Of a DNA stretch of 64,000 nucleotides, positions 42,751 through 50,816 are shown piece by piece. Source of the stretch: Anaerolineales bacterium (GTDB lineage Bacteria; Chloroflexota; Anaerolineae; Anaerolineales; Villigracilaceae). The stretch lies in contig CP129480.1 in assembly GCA_030583885.1 (NCBI GenBank), forward strand, positions 1,612,001 to 1,676,000, in the 5' to 3' direction. The notes beneath the pieces were generated by a model. That model searched no databases. It saw only the letters and a list, made by a program, of their open reading frames with translations, and had not been told where the DNA came from. How positions within the stretch are numbered: position 1 is the first letter of the stretch; every line of letters starts with the position of its first letter. The position numbers and the translations under genes are program-made.

Positions 42751-43533
42751 CTATGGACAGGTCATAATCACGACCTTTATGGCTGCTTTGCCTGTTGCAT
42801 TGAATGCCTCTACACCGTATTGTACGGGCAGATTGATCGGGAAAGGACCAAACGGCGGAAGATTAAATGAAGTGGTATTTGCTGGAACGCTGGTCAGTAA
42901 AGCGCCATTACGGTAGATATTGAATCCATCTTCGTTGTTGGATTCATCTTCCCAATTTAAAACACCCTGATAAAGGAAGGTTTGTGGCGGGACGGGATTG
43001 ATCATGACGCAGTTCTTGGTAATGGTTGGGTTATTGACTGGCGCAGGAATGGATGGTGTCGGCGTCAGCGAGGGGGTGGGTGTGGGCGGAACGGGATATT
43101 CCGGAAGATTGGTGGTGTTGCCGGCCACGGTAGCGTGCTGACCCCACAGCCAGCAATTCCCGGATCCGCCGGGGGTTTTGATGATCCAGTAATTCGTGGA
43201 CGAATTTTTACCGACCACTTCAGCCGTTTGCCCGACGTTCAAGCCGCCGATCAGGTCGTACTGCGTGCCCGGACCCGTACGGCAGTTCGTGTTGACACTG
43301 ACGCTCACGGTCGGCACCGAAGGCGTCGGCGTGAATTCCGGAGTAGATGTGAGCTCCGGCGTTGCCGTCTCCTGAACGAGTGCGGGGGTGCCGGTTTCCA
43401 GCAGCTGTGCCTGTGCGGTGAGCGTCAATGCAAAATCCGGGGTCGGGGTGCCGTTCCCACTGGGCAGGTTGCAGGCGGATAAAATGATGATCACCAGCAG
43501 GAATGCCACTGGAGTAAGTCTTCTTCGTGACAT
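42751..43533 (-). CDS. SH3-like lipoprotein, copy 1
   Basis: 260 residues. The signal peptide ends in IIILSACNLP, giving lipidation at about Cys21. A Thr/Pro-rich linker leads to a bacterial SH3-like domain at ~75-135 (NTNCRTGPGTQYDLIGGL, VGQTAEVVGKNS, YWIIKTPG, CWLWGQHATV). After a second Thr/Pro linker there is an FN3-like domain at ~175-260 (LNWEDESNNEDGFNIYRNG, QYGVEAFNATGKA). Such proteins are likely to bind wall or other surface polymers. The first ~70 residues after the signal are nearly identical to the neighbouring copy, while the C-terminal domains differ. Confidence 0.9.
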   Translation of the reverse strand: MSRRRLTPVAFLLVIIILSACNLPSGNGTPTPDFALTLTAQAQLLETGTPALVQETATPELTSTPEFTPTPSVPTVSVSVNTNCRTGPGTQYDLIGGLNVGQTAEVVGKNSSTNYWIIKTPGGSGNCWLWGQHATVAGNTTNLPEYPVPPTPTPSLTPTPSIPAPVNNPTITKNCVMINPVPPQTFLYQGVLNWEDESNNEDGFNIYRNGALLTSVPANTTSFNLPPFGPFPINLPVQYGVEAFNATGKAAIKVVIMTCP

Positions 43534-43601
43534 TATTTTGCTCCTTTCTGATGAACCTATTATGACATAATGTGATTACAGGTCAATGCGTGGAATGTGC
43601 T

Positions 43602-43633
43602 ATTGGTACTATTCTCCTGAAGTCCTTGGTACT
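43602..43633 (-). promoter_or_regulatory. Paired GTACCAA sites upstream of SH3 lipoprotein copy 1
   Basis: TTGGTACT occurs twice (43603-43610 and 43626-43633), 23 bp apart, about 70-100 bp before the start of copy 1. The first lies in a 13-base stretch, ATTGGTACTATTC, that is also found upstream of copy 2. A regulator-binding site is possible; nothing more can be shown. Confidence 0.3.
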
Positions 43634-43660
43634 GGGAAAACGCTGCCATTACCACAATAA

Positions 43661-43696
43661 AACCGCCTCGCAGGTGTACACCCGCGAGGTGGTTAT
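43661..43696 (-). terminator. Terminator of SH3 lipoprotein copy 2
   Basis: On the minus strand, AACCACCTCGC (complement of 43684-43694) pairs with GCGAGGCGGTT (complement of 43661-43671), with one G-T pair and a self-complementary loop. It is followed by TTTTATT. It lies just past the stop of copy 2. Confidence 0.7.
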
Positions 43697-43716
43697 TCCT
43701 GCCTATCAAGATTGCC

Positions 43717-44493
43717 CTACGGACAGCCCTTTGTTACGCTCTTCTTAGACGCCTTGCCCGCAGCATTAAAGGCTTCGACCTCAAAGATGGATGCAATTCC
43801 CGGCAGGAATGGACCGCCGGGTGCGGATGCCACATTGTATGAAGTGCTGTTTGCTGGAATACTGGCAAGCAGTACACTATTCGCATAGATGTTGAATCCG
43901 TCTTCGTTATTGGATTTATCCTCCCATTGCAACGTGCCGGAGTGGATGGCGTTGGGGCATGCCATGTTCATGGTGACGTTGTCTACTGCCGCAGGCGCGG
44001 ACGGGGTGGGCGTGGTTGTGGCAGTCGGTGTGGATGACGGAGTTGGCGTCGGCGGAACAGGATATTCCGGTAAATTCGCCGTGTTTCCGCTCACAGTTGC
44101 ATATTGCGGGAACAGCCAACATGTACCTGAACCATTGAGTCTCTTAATGATCCAATAACCTGTTTGCGTGTTTTTTCCAACTATTTCTGCGGTTTGCCCA
44201 ATAAGCAAACTATCAATGTTATCGTACTGTGTACTCGGACCTGTACGGCAGTTCGTGTTAACACTGACGTTCACAGTTGGGACGGAGGGCGTGGGGGTGG
44301 AGTCCGGCGCGGATGTGAGCTCCGGCGTTGCCGTCTCCTGAACGAGTGCGGGGGTGCCGGTTTCCAGCAGCTGCGCCTGCGCGGTGAGCGTCAATGCAAA
44401 ATCCGGGGTCGGGGTGGCTCCGCCAGGCAGGTTGCAGGCGGATAGCGCAATGATCAGAAGTACATACAATATAAAGCTTGGTTTCCTCTTCAT
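43717..44493 (-). CDS. SH3-like lipoprotein, copy 2
   Basis: 258 residues with the same plan as copy 1: lipoprotein signal ending in IALSACNLP, Thr/Pro linker, SH3-like domain (NTNCRTGPSTQYDNIDSL, TGYWIIKRLNGSGTC), second linker, and an FN3-like domain (LQWEDKSNNEDGFNIYANS, FEVEAFNAAGKAS). The stretch DFALTLTAQAQLLETGTPAL is identical in both copies, while the FN3-like part has diverged. Tandem duplication with partial sequence homogenisation is the simple explanation. Confidence 0.9.
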   Translation of the reverse strand: MKRKPSFILYVLLIIALSACNLPGGATPTPDFALTLTAQAQLLETGTPALVQETATPELTSAPDSTPTPSVPTVNVSVNTNCRTGPSTQYDNIDSLLIGQTAEIVGKNTQTGYWIIKRLNGSGTCWLFPQYATVSGNTANLPEYPVPPTPTPSSTPTATTTPTPSAPAAVDNVTMNMACPNAIHSGTLQWEDKSNNEDGFNIYANSVLLASIPANSTSYNVASAPGGPFLPGIASIFEVEAFNAAGKASKKSVTKGCP

Positions 44494-44590
44494 TTTTTTC
44501 TTTCTCCTTTTGTAAACGTTAAAATAACTCCTCAGACGGGTCGATTATTACATACTTTGATGAGTGGTCAAGCAGGGGAATATGCCCGCG

Positions 44591-44624
44591 GTACCATATG
44601 CGGATGTACCATTGGTACTATTCG
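44591..44624 (-). promoter_or_regulatory. GTACCAT repeats upstream of SH3 lipoprotein copy 2
   Basis: GTACCAT occurs at 44591-44597 and 44606-44612, the second forming a near-perfect dyad with TTGGTAC (44613-44619). The shared stretch ATTGGTACTATTC ends at 44624. It lies about 100-130 bp before the start codon and could be an operator. Confidence 0.3.
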
Positions 44625-44700
44625 AAAAATGGACGGCGGCCTGTTTTTCAGCAGCAAACATCCGGGTTACGCCAGGTAACTTTCGGGTTAAGCCAACAAA

Positions 44701-45540
44701 TTACCGCTTCTCGCACAGTCCTTTCCACTCGTCGATGGAAAGCGTCTCCGCCCGCCGCATGGGATCGATCCCTGCCGAAGTGAGCAGGGATTCTGTGTTC
44801 TGCGGGGAAATGTGCAATCCCGATGAAAGCGAGTTGCGCAATGTCTTGCGCTTTTGTCCAAAACCCGCTTTGGTGAGTTTGAAGAAGGTATCCACCAATT
44901 CCTTTGAGATGAGAGGTTCTTCGTAGATGTCGATGCGCAGGATGGCGGAATCCACTTTCGGCGCGGGGTGGAAGGCGGCAGCGGGGATTCTTCCTGCGAT
45001 GCGGGGCTGACCGTAGACCTGCACGCTCAACGCCAGCAGACTCAAGTCCCCGGGCTGGGCACAGATGCGTTCCGCCACTTCCTTTTGGATGGTCAACACC
45101 ACGCGGCGCGGTTTCGGGAGGTTTTCGAGCAGGTGACGAATGATTGCAGAAGTGATGTTATAGGGAATATTCGCCGCGACGATGTAATTCGGCTGGTCAA
45201 TTAATTCCGCAATGGACAGCTTGAGAATATCGCCATGCACCACGCGCACATTCTGATAAGGCTGGAGAACTGCCTGCAATGGAATGAGCAGGTCGCGGTC
45301 CAGTTCGACCGCTGTCACCTTTTTGGCAGAGACAGCCAGATAACGGGTGAGACTGCCAAGGCCGGGTCCGATCTCAAGGACACAGTCATCCCCTTGAATT
45401 TCCGCAGCGGCGGCGATCCTTTCCAGCGCCGATTCATCCTGCAAAAAATTCTGCCCGAGGCGTTTATCGGCGCGCAGACCAAATCGTTTAAGCAGCGCGG
45501 AGGCATTGAGGGGAGGAATGGGAGCTGAATTCATTCGCAA
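44701..45540 (-). CDS. rsmA: 16S rRNA dimethyladenosine transferase RsmA/KsgA
   Basis: 279 residues. The enzyme dimethylates two adjacent adenosines in the 3' hairpin of 16S rRNA. KRFGLRADKRLGQNFLQDE, SAM motif VLEIGPGLGSLTRYLA, the acidic strand end VTAVELDRDL, catalytic NIPYNITSAIIRHLL (motif IV) and the C-terminal FGQKRKTLRNSLS are all present. The start overlaps the stop of the LCP gene by 10 bp, so the YabE-like, LCP and rsmA genes form one operon. Confidence 0.96.
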   Translation of the reverse strand: MRMNSAPIPPLNASALLKRFGLRADKRLGQNFLQDESALERIAAAAEIQGDDCVLEIGPGLGSLTRYLAVSAKKVTAVELDRDLLIPLQAVLQPYQNVRVVHGDILKLSIAELIDQPNYIVAANIPYNITSAIIRHLLENLPKPRRVVLTIQKEVAERICAQPGDLSLLALSVQVYGQPRIAGRIPAAAFHPAPKVDSAILRIDIYEEPLISKELVDTFFKLTKAGFGQKRKTLRNSLSSGLHISPQNTESLLTSAGIDPMRRAETLSIDEWKGLCEKR

Positions 45541-46664
45541 ACAGAGACGGGGTCTACTTCTTCATCGGCCGGCCGGCCGGCGGCAGGCGGCGGGGGCCAG
45601 ATGCCGTTTTGAAACTGCGTGACATACTCGCGCAGGATGGTGAAGTCGGCATCCACGATGGAGATGCGTTTATCGAAGACGGGGTCATAGATGCGGGTTT
45701 GCCTGAAGAGTTCCTGCGGGAAACTCGCAAAGGCGATGTTTTGCGGCGGCATTTGTGTGCCGAGGCATGCCAGCTGACTGAGCTGTTCCGGTGTGAAATC
45801 GGTGCGGATGTTGTCCTTAAACGATTCGATCAATTGAGGGATCTGCGTGACAACCCGTGGGCTGGTGACCTTTTTTCGCAGGGCGCACACCACCAGGTTT
45901 TGATTGTCGGCACGTTCAAAGGTTCCGCCGTCGCGGTTGCGGACCACTTTGAGGGTCTGGTCGCCGTCCAGGTGGTTATCCCCGACGGGCAGGTCCATAC
46001 TGCGCGCGGTCTGTTTATCGGGGATGTTGATGTCGATTCCGCCGAGTGCATCGACGATGTTCACGAAGGTGCGCATGTTGACGGTGACGTAATGATCCAC
46101 TTGAATGCCGAAATTGAGGTTGAGGGTGAGCGCGAGCAGGCCCGAACCTCCGCTGGGGTCGTCCCAGTATTTGAAGCCCGGCTGACCGTATAAATAGGCC
46201 TGATTGAGTTTTTCGTGGTCCTGTCCGTTCAGGTTATCGGCAATGTGCGGGATCTCCACCCATAGATCGCGGGGGAATTCAAGCACGGTGACCTTGGGCG
46301 TTACAAAATCGACTCGCAGGATGCGGATGGCGTCTGCCAGCCCGTAGGTGTAGTTGTCGCCGCGTGTGTCCGCGCCGATGACAAGGATATTCATGAGGTC
46401 AGGGCCGCCGCATTTTGCCTGCGGTGTGCTGGTGGCAAAGGAAACCGTTGGCGCAAGCGTGACCACCCCTGCTGAAGTGGGCAAGGGACCGGGTGAAGCC
46501 GTCCAGGTGGGCGGCAGGGTTTGTGCGGCGGCCGGAAGCCCGGGTCCAAGCGGCTGGGCGGCAAAGGCGCGGTAGGTTTGCAGAAGGTTAATTCCGGCCG
46601 CCAGCAGGACGGCCGAGGCGATAACGGTAAGAACGGCGATGATTGTTTTTTGGAAAGGTGTCAT
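45531..46664 (-). CDS. LytR-CpsA-Psr (LCP) family protein
   Basis: 377 residues from the ATG at 46664, which overlaps the YabE-like stop by 4 bp. A membrane anchor at ~7-30 (TIIAVLTVIASAVLLAAGIN) precedes the LCP domain: NILVIGADTRGDN, ADAIRILRVDFVTPKVTVL, FPRDLWVEIP (Arg/Asp phosphate contacts), and VDALGGIDINIP. LCP enzymes transfer undecaprenyl-linked glycopolymers to the cell wall. A Pro-rich tail ends the protein. The position between a YabE-like protein and rsmA is where Firmicutes carry rnmV. Confidence 0.93.
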   Translation of the reverse strand: MTPFQKTIIAVLTVIASAVLLAAGINLLQTYRAFAAQPLGPGLPAAAQTLPPTWTASPGPLPTSAGVVTLAPTVSFATSTPQAKCGGPDLMNILVIGADTRGDNYTYGLADAIRILRVDFVTPKVTVLEFPRDLWVEIPHIADNLNGQDHEKLNQAYLYGQPGFKYWDDPSGGSGLLALTLNLNFGIQVDHYVTVNMRTFVNIVDALGGIDINIPDKQTARSMDLPVGDNHLDGDQTLKVVRNRDGGTFERADNQNLVVCALRKKVTSPRVVTQIPQLIESFKDNIRTDFTPEQLSQLACLGTQMPPQNIAFASFPQELFRQTRIYDPVFDKRISIVDADFTILREYVTQFQNGIWPPPPAAGRPADEEVDPVSVCE

Positions 46665-47878
46665 TTTAAGAAGTAAGGGATTTCCGCCGGCGCCGGCGCA
46701 AGGAAGTATACCGTCACCCAGCCGGAAAGCCCGCCGATGTTGTTGTCGTCGTACCCGAGGTCGATCCATTTGGTGCGCGGCACGCCGAGCGCCGTTTCGA
46801 TGATCGGTCCGCCGCCGGTGTCGCCGATGGTGGCAAGTCCATAGCCGGGGATGTACACCCGCATCCCACCCAGATAGGAATAGATCGAATAATCCACGGC
46901 CACAATACCATAACCGGCGCGCGCGCCGCTGGCCGTTCCGTACGAACAGCCGTTGATACCGGAGTTGCAGGGCGAATACCATGTGGCGTACATTTCCGTG
47001 GCGTGCCAGTATTCCTGCGGGGAACCGCCGCCCAGCGGTGAAAGCACAATCTTTGAGCCGTTTGCCACAATGCGGGTTTGCGGTTCTCGAAGCACGCCTT
47101 CCGACTCTACTTCGCGGCTGACCTCCGCGCCATTTTCGTAGCGGATGCGCGTGCGAACCATTGCCACGCCCTCCACGCCGGGCTGGATGATCTCATCCTG
47201 CCCAAATGGGATGTCGGGAGACTCTCGCGTTTCAGTGGAGAATGGGATCGGTTCCAACTCGATGCTGATGGATTCCCGGACCCGTGTGACCTGGATCTGT
47301 CCATCGGCGGGCAGTGCCTCGTTCTCTGCAGGACGGCTGATATCGAGACCCGTCAGCGGAATCCCAGCCTCTGCAAGCGCCCCACCAACCGTCCCTGCGG
47401 CAGAGCGGATGCGCATCGCATGGCCGTCAACCGTCACGAACAGATCCCGGGCGGGGGCATAGGTCACGATGATTGAGTCGATCAGCGGGAAATCGAGAGG
47501 CGGGTTGACATGGTCATTTTTGCCGAGCAGGGCGCCCTCCTCGCTCAAGGCCTCCCCGACCGTCAAGGCGGAGGAATAAATCCCTTGCTCTCCGAGGGGC
47601 GTGACGAGGGTGAACGGCACCGCGCGGCGCAATTGCAAGTGGACTGCGCCGCCTACGGTGATGGGCTGATCCAGCGCATGGGGAACGCCGTTGACGATGA
47701 CGCGGTCCTTTGCACCCGGCACGATACCTGCATCGGCCAGGATGACCAGCGGGACGCGCTCGCTGGTATTGACGCGCAGGATGGTTTCGCCGTCAAGGAT
47801 GGTGATGGACATGCTGTTTGGCTGGCACGCCGATAAAAAAAGAATCAGCACGAACGCCAGCCAGCGAAGGTATTTCAT
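46661..47878 (-). CDS. YabE/Rpf-like protein: DUF348, G5 and 3D domains
   Basis: 405 residues. A lipoprotein signal (VLILFLSACQPN) is followed by three ubiquitin-like DUF348 repeats (~25-200, e.g. VTVDGHAMRIRSAAGTVG), a G5 domain (~205-285, IPFGQDEIIQPGVEGVAM) and a C-terminal 3D domain (~305-405). The 3D catalytic Asp residues fit IGDTGGGPI and KWIDLGYDD, the double-psi barrel of MltA-like lytic enzymes and stationary-phase wall hydrolases. It probably cleaves peptidoglycan at the cell surface. Operon order YabE-like, LCP, rsmA. Confidence 0.93.
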   Translation of the reverse strand: MKYLRWLAFVLILFLSACQPNSMSITILDGETILRVNTSERVPLVILADAGIVPGAKDRVIVNGVPHALDQPITVGGAVHLQLRRAVPFTLVTPLGEQGIYSSALTVGEALSEEGALLGKNDHVNPPLDFPLIDSIIVTYAPARDLFVTVDGHAMRIRSAAGTVGGALAEAGIPLTGLDISRPAENEALPADGQIQVTRVRESISIELEPIPFSTETRESPDIPFGQDEIIQPGVEGVAMVRTRIRYENGAEVSREVESEGVLREPQTRIVANGSKIVLSPLGGGSPQEYWHATEMYATWYSPCNSGINGCSYGTASGARAGYGIVAVDYSIYSYLGGMRVYIPGYGLATIGDTGGGPIIETALGVPRTKWIDLGYDDNNIGGLSGWVTVYFLAPAPAEIPYFLK

Positions 47879-47892
47879 ACGGTAATTATATA

Positions 47893-48552
47893 CTAGTGAC
47901 GGTCTTCATCATCGCAGGCACATTCCAGTCCCCTGGCTTTTTCGAAGGCCTCCCGCCCTTCCTTCGTTGAAAAATAGATCAACCCGATCGCGCCGAGGCT
48001 GTCCACGAAGCCGATGCCTGTCAGTTCGTAGATGAAACTCGATGCCAGCAATACCACGGACATATAAACACAAACCATTGTGCAGTTCGCGTCGGCAAGG
48101 ATGGGTATGGAATGGAGCGCGTGTCCCACTCTGCGTTTGCCTGCCACCAATGCCCACATGACCGCGATCGAAAGGATCGAAATGATCAAGCCCGGCAGGG
48201 TTGTCTCGGGTTTATGGTTTGTGGCGATGTTGTATACGGCTGTCACCCCCAGCCCGGCAACCAGGATGTAAAACGCCGTGCCGGTCACGCGCAGTGCCGT
48301 CACTTCGAACGGTGTGCGCGAGGAATTCGGGTTGCGCCGGATGCGGTGGACCATCACCAAGATCCCGACTCCCGACATGACCTCGATGAACGAATCCACA
48401 CCGAAGCCGAAGAGCGCCAGCGACTCATCGCTCAGGCCGAATCCGATCGAAACCAACCCTTCCACAATGTTGTAAAGGATCGTAAAAATCGCCAGCCAGA
48501 GCGCGTAATTCCAGTAGGGTTTTTGTGTGGCTTGCTCGGTCATGGTTGACAT
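47893..48552 (-). CDS. CDF-like cation transporter, short form
   Basis: 219 residues with five or six hydrophobic helices. SDESLALFGFGVDSFIEVMS resembles the first metal-site helix of cation diffusion facilitators and ILADANCTMVCVYMSVVLLA the second, but the usual HxxxD/DxxxD pairs are changed (Asp with Cys and other residues). There is no C-terminal cytoplasmic metal-binding domain; the tail ends in ECACDDEDRH, which could bind metal itself. It may transport a divalent cation or be a diverged member. A later start at 48543 (MTEQ) is equally possible. Confidence 0.75.
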   Translation of the reverse strand: MSTMTEQATQKPYWNYALWLAIFTILYNIVEGLVSIGFGLSDESLALFGFGVDSFIEVMSGVGILVMVHRIRRNPNSSRTPFEVTALRVTGTAFYILVAGLGVTAVYNIATNHKPETTLPGLIISILSIAVMWALVAGKRRVGHALHSIPILADANCTMVCVYMSVVLLASSFIYELTGIGFVDSLGAIGLIYFSTKEGREAFEKARGLECACDDEDRH

Positions 48553-48605
48553 GGCTGCTCCTGTTCAACCGATGATACTACAGGAATTCGGATACAATTC
48601 CCCGC

Positions 48606-49379
48606 ATGAACATCATCACCAGCACGTCCAATCCGCTCATCAAGAAGGTGCGCGCGCTCCGCCAAAAAAGGACGCGCAACGAAAAGGGAACTTTTCTCGT
48701 CGAGGGGATCCATCATGTGGGCGAGGCGGTGGAGGCGGGTTGGGACATCGAAACGATCCTGTACGCCTCGGGGGTGTTGACCAGTCCCTTTGCGCACGCT
48801 TTGATCAACCGCTTCGCCATTAAGCCCCAGGCTGTCTCTGCCCAGGTAATGGAATCATTGGCTGACAAGGACAACCCGCAGGGCATCCTTGCAGTGGTGC
48901 GGCAGAAAAAATTTACTTTCGCAGACTTGCAATCCGTTGCCCGCGCGGTTGCGCTCGTCTCCCCGCAGGACCCCGGCAACGTCGGCACCATCCTGCGTAC
49001 CATGGATGCGGTCAATGGCGATGCGCTCTTCCTGCTCGATGGCGGCGTGGAACCGTATCATCCCACCGTCGTCCGTGCCAGCATGGGGACTCTGTTTTGG
49101 AAGCCCGTCGTGCAGACTTCATTCGATACGTTTATCGAGTGGGCGCGCGGGGAGACCATGCAGCTCATCGCCACCTCCGCCAAAGCGGAAGTGGCTTATC
49201 GGGCAATCATCCCTCAACCTCCATGGATATTATTATTGGGCAATGAGCAAAAGGGACTCTCTCCCGAACAATCCGCCGCCTGTGACGTGACCGTCTCCCT
49301 GCCCATGCAGGGACGCGGCAGTTCGCTCAACCTGTCCGTTGCCGCAGGGGTTTTGTTGTATCAGTTTGAAGGTTCATGA
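48606..49379 (+). CDS. SpoU/TrmH-family RNA 2'-O-methyltransferase
   Basis: 257 residues. An N-terminal substrate-binding domain of the SpoU_sub_bind type (STSNPLIKKVRALRQKRTR, GTFLVEGIHHVGEAVEAG) precedes the SPOUT knot: motif 1 QDPGNVGTILRTMDA, motif 2 ILLLGNEQKGLSPEQ, motif 3 VSLPMQGRGSSLNLSVAAGV. The target, 23S rRNA or tRNA, is not predictable. It is transcribed away from the CDF-like gene. Confidence 0.94.
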   Translation: MNIITSTSNPLIKKVRALRQKRTRNEKGTFLVEGIHHVGEAVEAGWDIETILYASGVLTSPFAHALINRFAIKPQAVSAQVMESLADKDNPQGILAVVRQKKFTFADLQSVARAVALVSPQDPGNVGTILRTMDAVNGDALFLLDGGVEPYHPTVVRASMGTLFWKPVVQTSFDTFIEWARGETMQLIATSAKAEVAYRAIIPQPPWILLLGNEQKGLSPEQSAACDVTVSLPMQGRGSSLNLSVAAGVLLYQFEGS

Positions 49380-49394
49380 ATGAATCATCGTTCG

Positions 49395-49425
49395 ACACAA
49401 AAGGCTCTTCCAGAACCTTTTGTGT
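49395..49425. terminator. Terminator between convergent trmH-like and acyltransferase genes
   Basis: ACACAAAAGG (49395-49404) pairs exactly with CCTTTTGTGT (49416-49425). A T run follows at 49432. It serves the plus-strand methyltransferase gene and probably also the minus-strand acyltransferase gene. Confidence 0.65.
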
Positions 49426-49435
49426 TGGGGTGTTT

Positions 49436-50551
49436 TTAGTTGATTTCGGCAGGCTCCGTCCGGTTTTGACGCTGCTGCCCGCCGGCGGCTTGCGTTTTTT
49501 CGTCCGCCGGCCTCAGTTTCCCAACCGCCTGTGGGAAATGGGTGTTGAAAAACTTTATCAAGGTATGTTTGGAAACCACCAGGCATATCAGGGAAAAAGC
49601 AATGGTTATAAACGGGTTGATGAGGTCGACCTTTAGGCGAAGCATTTCCAGCAATTGCGTGAGAATGGATTTTGTCACATCTTCGGTTCCACAAAAGGCG
49701 AGCGTTTCCCGCCCCAATTCTCCGAAAAACAGAACGCGCGCAAATAGTTTTGCGGCAAGCACGTTGAAATAGATCAATATCAATGCCATGAGGACATTAA
49801 AAACTTCATACGGAAGCCCGAATGCAGGGATGGCGGGAAATTGCAGAACGATCTTATGGAAAAGCCAGTCAGAACCGGTTAAATAAATAATGGCGGTCAT
49901 TGCAAAGGTCGCAACGATCAATGGGCTTTCCAGCAGGCGGCTTTTTAATGAAGTCCGTTCACTGTGTAGAAGAGGAAAAAAAATACGCCCAAGGGAATAG
50001 TAAATATAATAAAAAAGCGCACTGTCCAAATTCAGGAACCAGGACGGGTCTTGCGCGGGGTTGTTGGGTAGAAGGGTTAGGGTCGCGATAAATGTGCCGA
50101 TGGAAACCGCCAATGAAAAGACGGGCAGTTTGAAAACTTTAAGGACAAAATAGTCAATGATAATCACCAGGTACAGGCAGGGAAGAAACCATAACGAACC
50201 TGCGAGCACCTGATTCCGTATGCCAAACACAAAGGACATGGCGGCGTCCCTTGCCTCCGCAACACCCCAGTTGTTTTGGATGGTAAAGACAATTAATGCA
50301 ATGATGCTAAAAACCGCATAGGGCACCATGAGCTGCAAGGTCTTTTTTTTGATGAAGTTGAAAGGGGTCTCCCTGGAATACCTGGATGAAAAAAAGCCTG
50401 CGGCAAAGAAAAACATTGGTACGTGATAGGTAAAAACGAATGGAAAGGCCTTGCCGGCGGCGGTGCCAAAATGACCAACATAAATGGCCCATATTCCGAA
50501 AAACCTAAACACATCGACCCATTCTATTCTGGTCTTGTCTGCATTTGTCAT
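49436..50551 (-). CDS. Membrane acyltransferase, family 3
   Basis: 371 residues from the ATG at 50551; an ATG at 50572 would add seven residues. About ten hydrophobic helices. The N-terminus RIEWVDVFRFFGIWAIYVGH carries the conserved Arg and catalytic-region His of acyltransferase_3 proteins, followed by YHVPMFFFAAGFFSSRY. These enzymes O-acetylate or acylate surface sugars. The C-terminal tail (DEKTQAAGGQQRQ) is polar. It stands alone, with no polysaccharide genes next to it. Confidence 0.88.
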   Translation of the reverse strand: MTNADKTRIEWVDVFRFFGIWAIYVGHFGTAAGKAFPFVFTYHVPMFFFAAGFFSSRYSRETPFNFIKKKTLQLMVPYAVFSIIALIVFTIQNNWGVAEARDAAMSFVFGIRNQVLAGSLWFLPCLYLVIIIDYFVLKVFKLPVFSLAVSIGTFIATLTLLPNNPAQDPSWFLNLDSALFYYIYYSLGRIFFPLLHSERTSLKSRLLESPLIVATFAMTAIIYLTGSDWLFHKIVLQFPAIPAFGLPYEVFNVLMALILIYFNVLAAKLFARVLFFGELGRETLAFCGTEDVTKSILTQLLEMLRLKVDLINPFITIAFSLICLVVSKHTLIKFFNTHFPQAVGKLRPADEKTQAAGGQQRQNRTEPAEIN

Positions 50552-50816
50552 TTGCAACTCGTTTGTGTGCATTGGAAGTGTCCAGGAGATGGATGAAACT
50601 TGCGCTCTTTCGGGTGCATTGGCACGATCCAGCTGCCGGCTTGCATGGACGTTGGCGTAGTATAAACCCATTTTAGCGGGGATGGCCAAGCATGTTTTAT
50701 GACAGGAACGCAAAATGATCCTTAATAAGTGCCGATTTTCCAGAATCGTTTGAAATTTAAATCTTAAGAATCCCCTGACACCCGCCGCTCATCGCTAGGT
50801 GGCCTTACGCCCGGAG

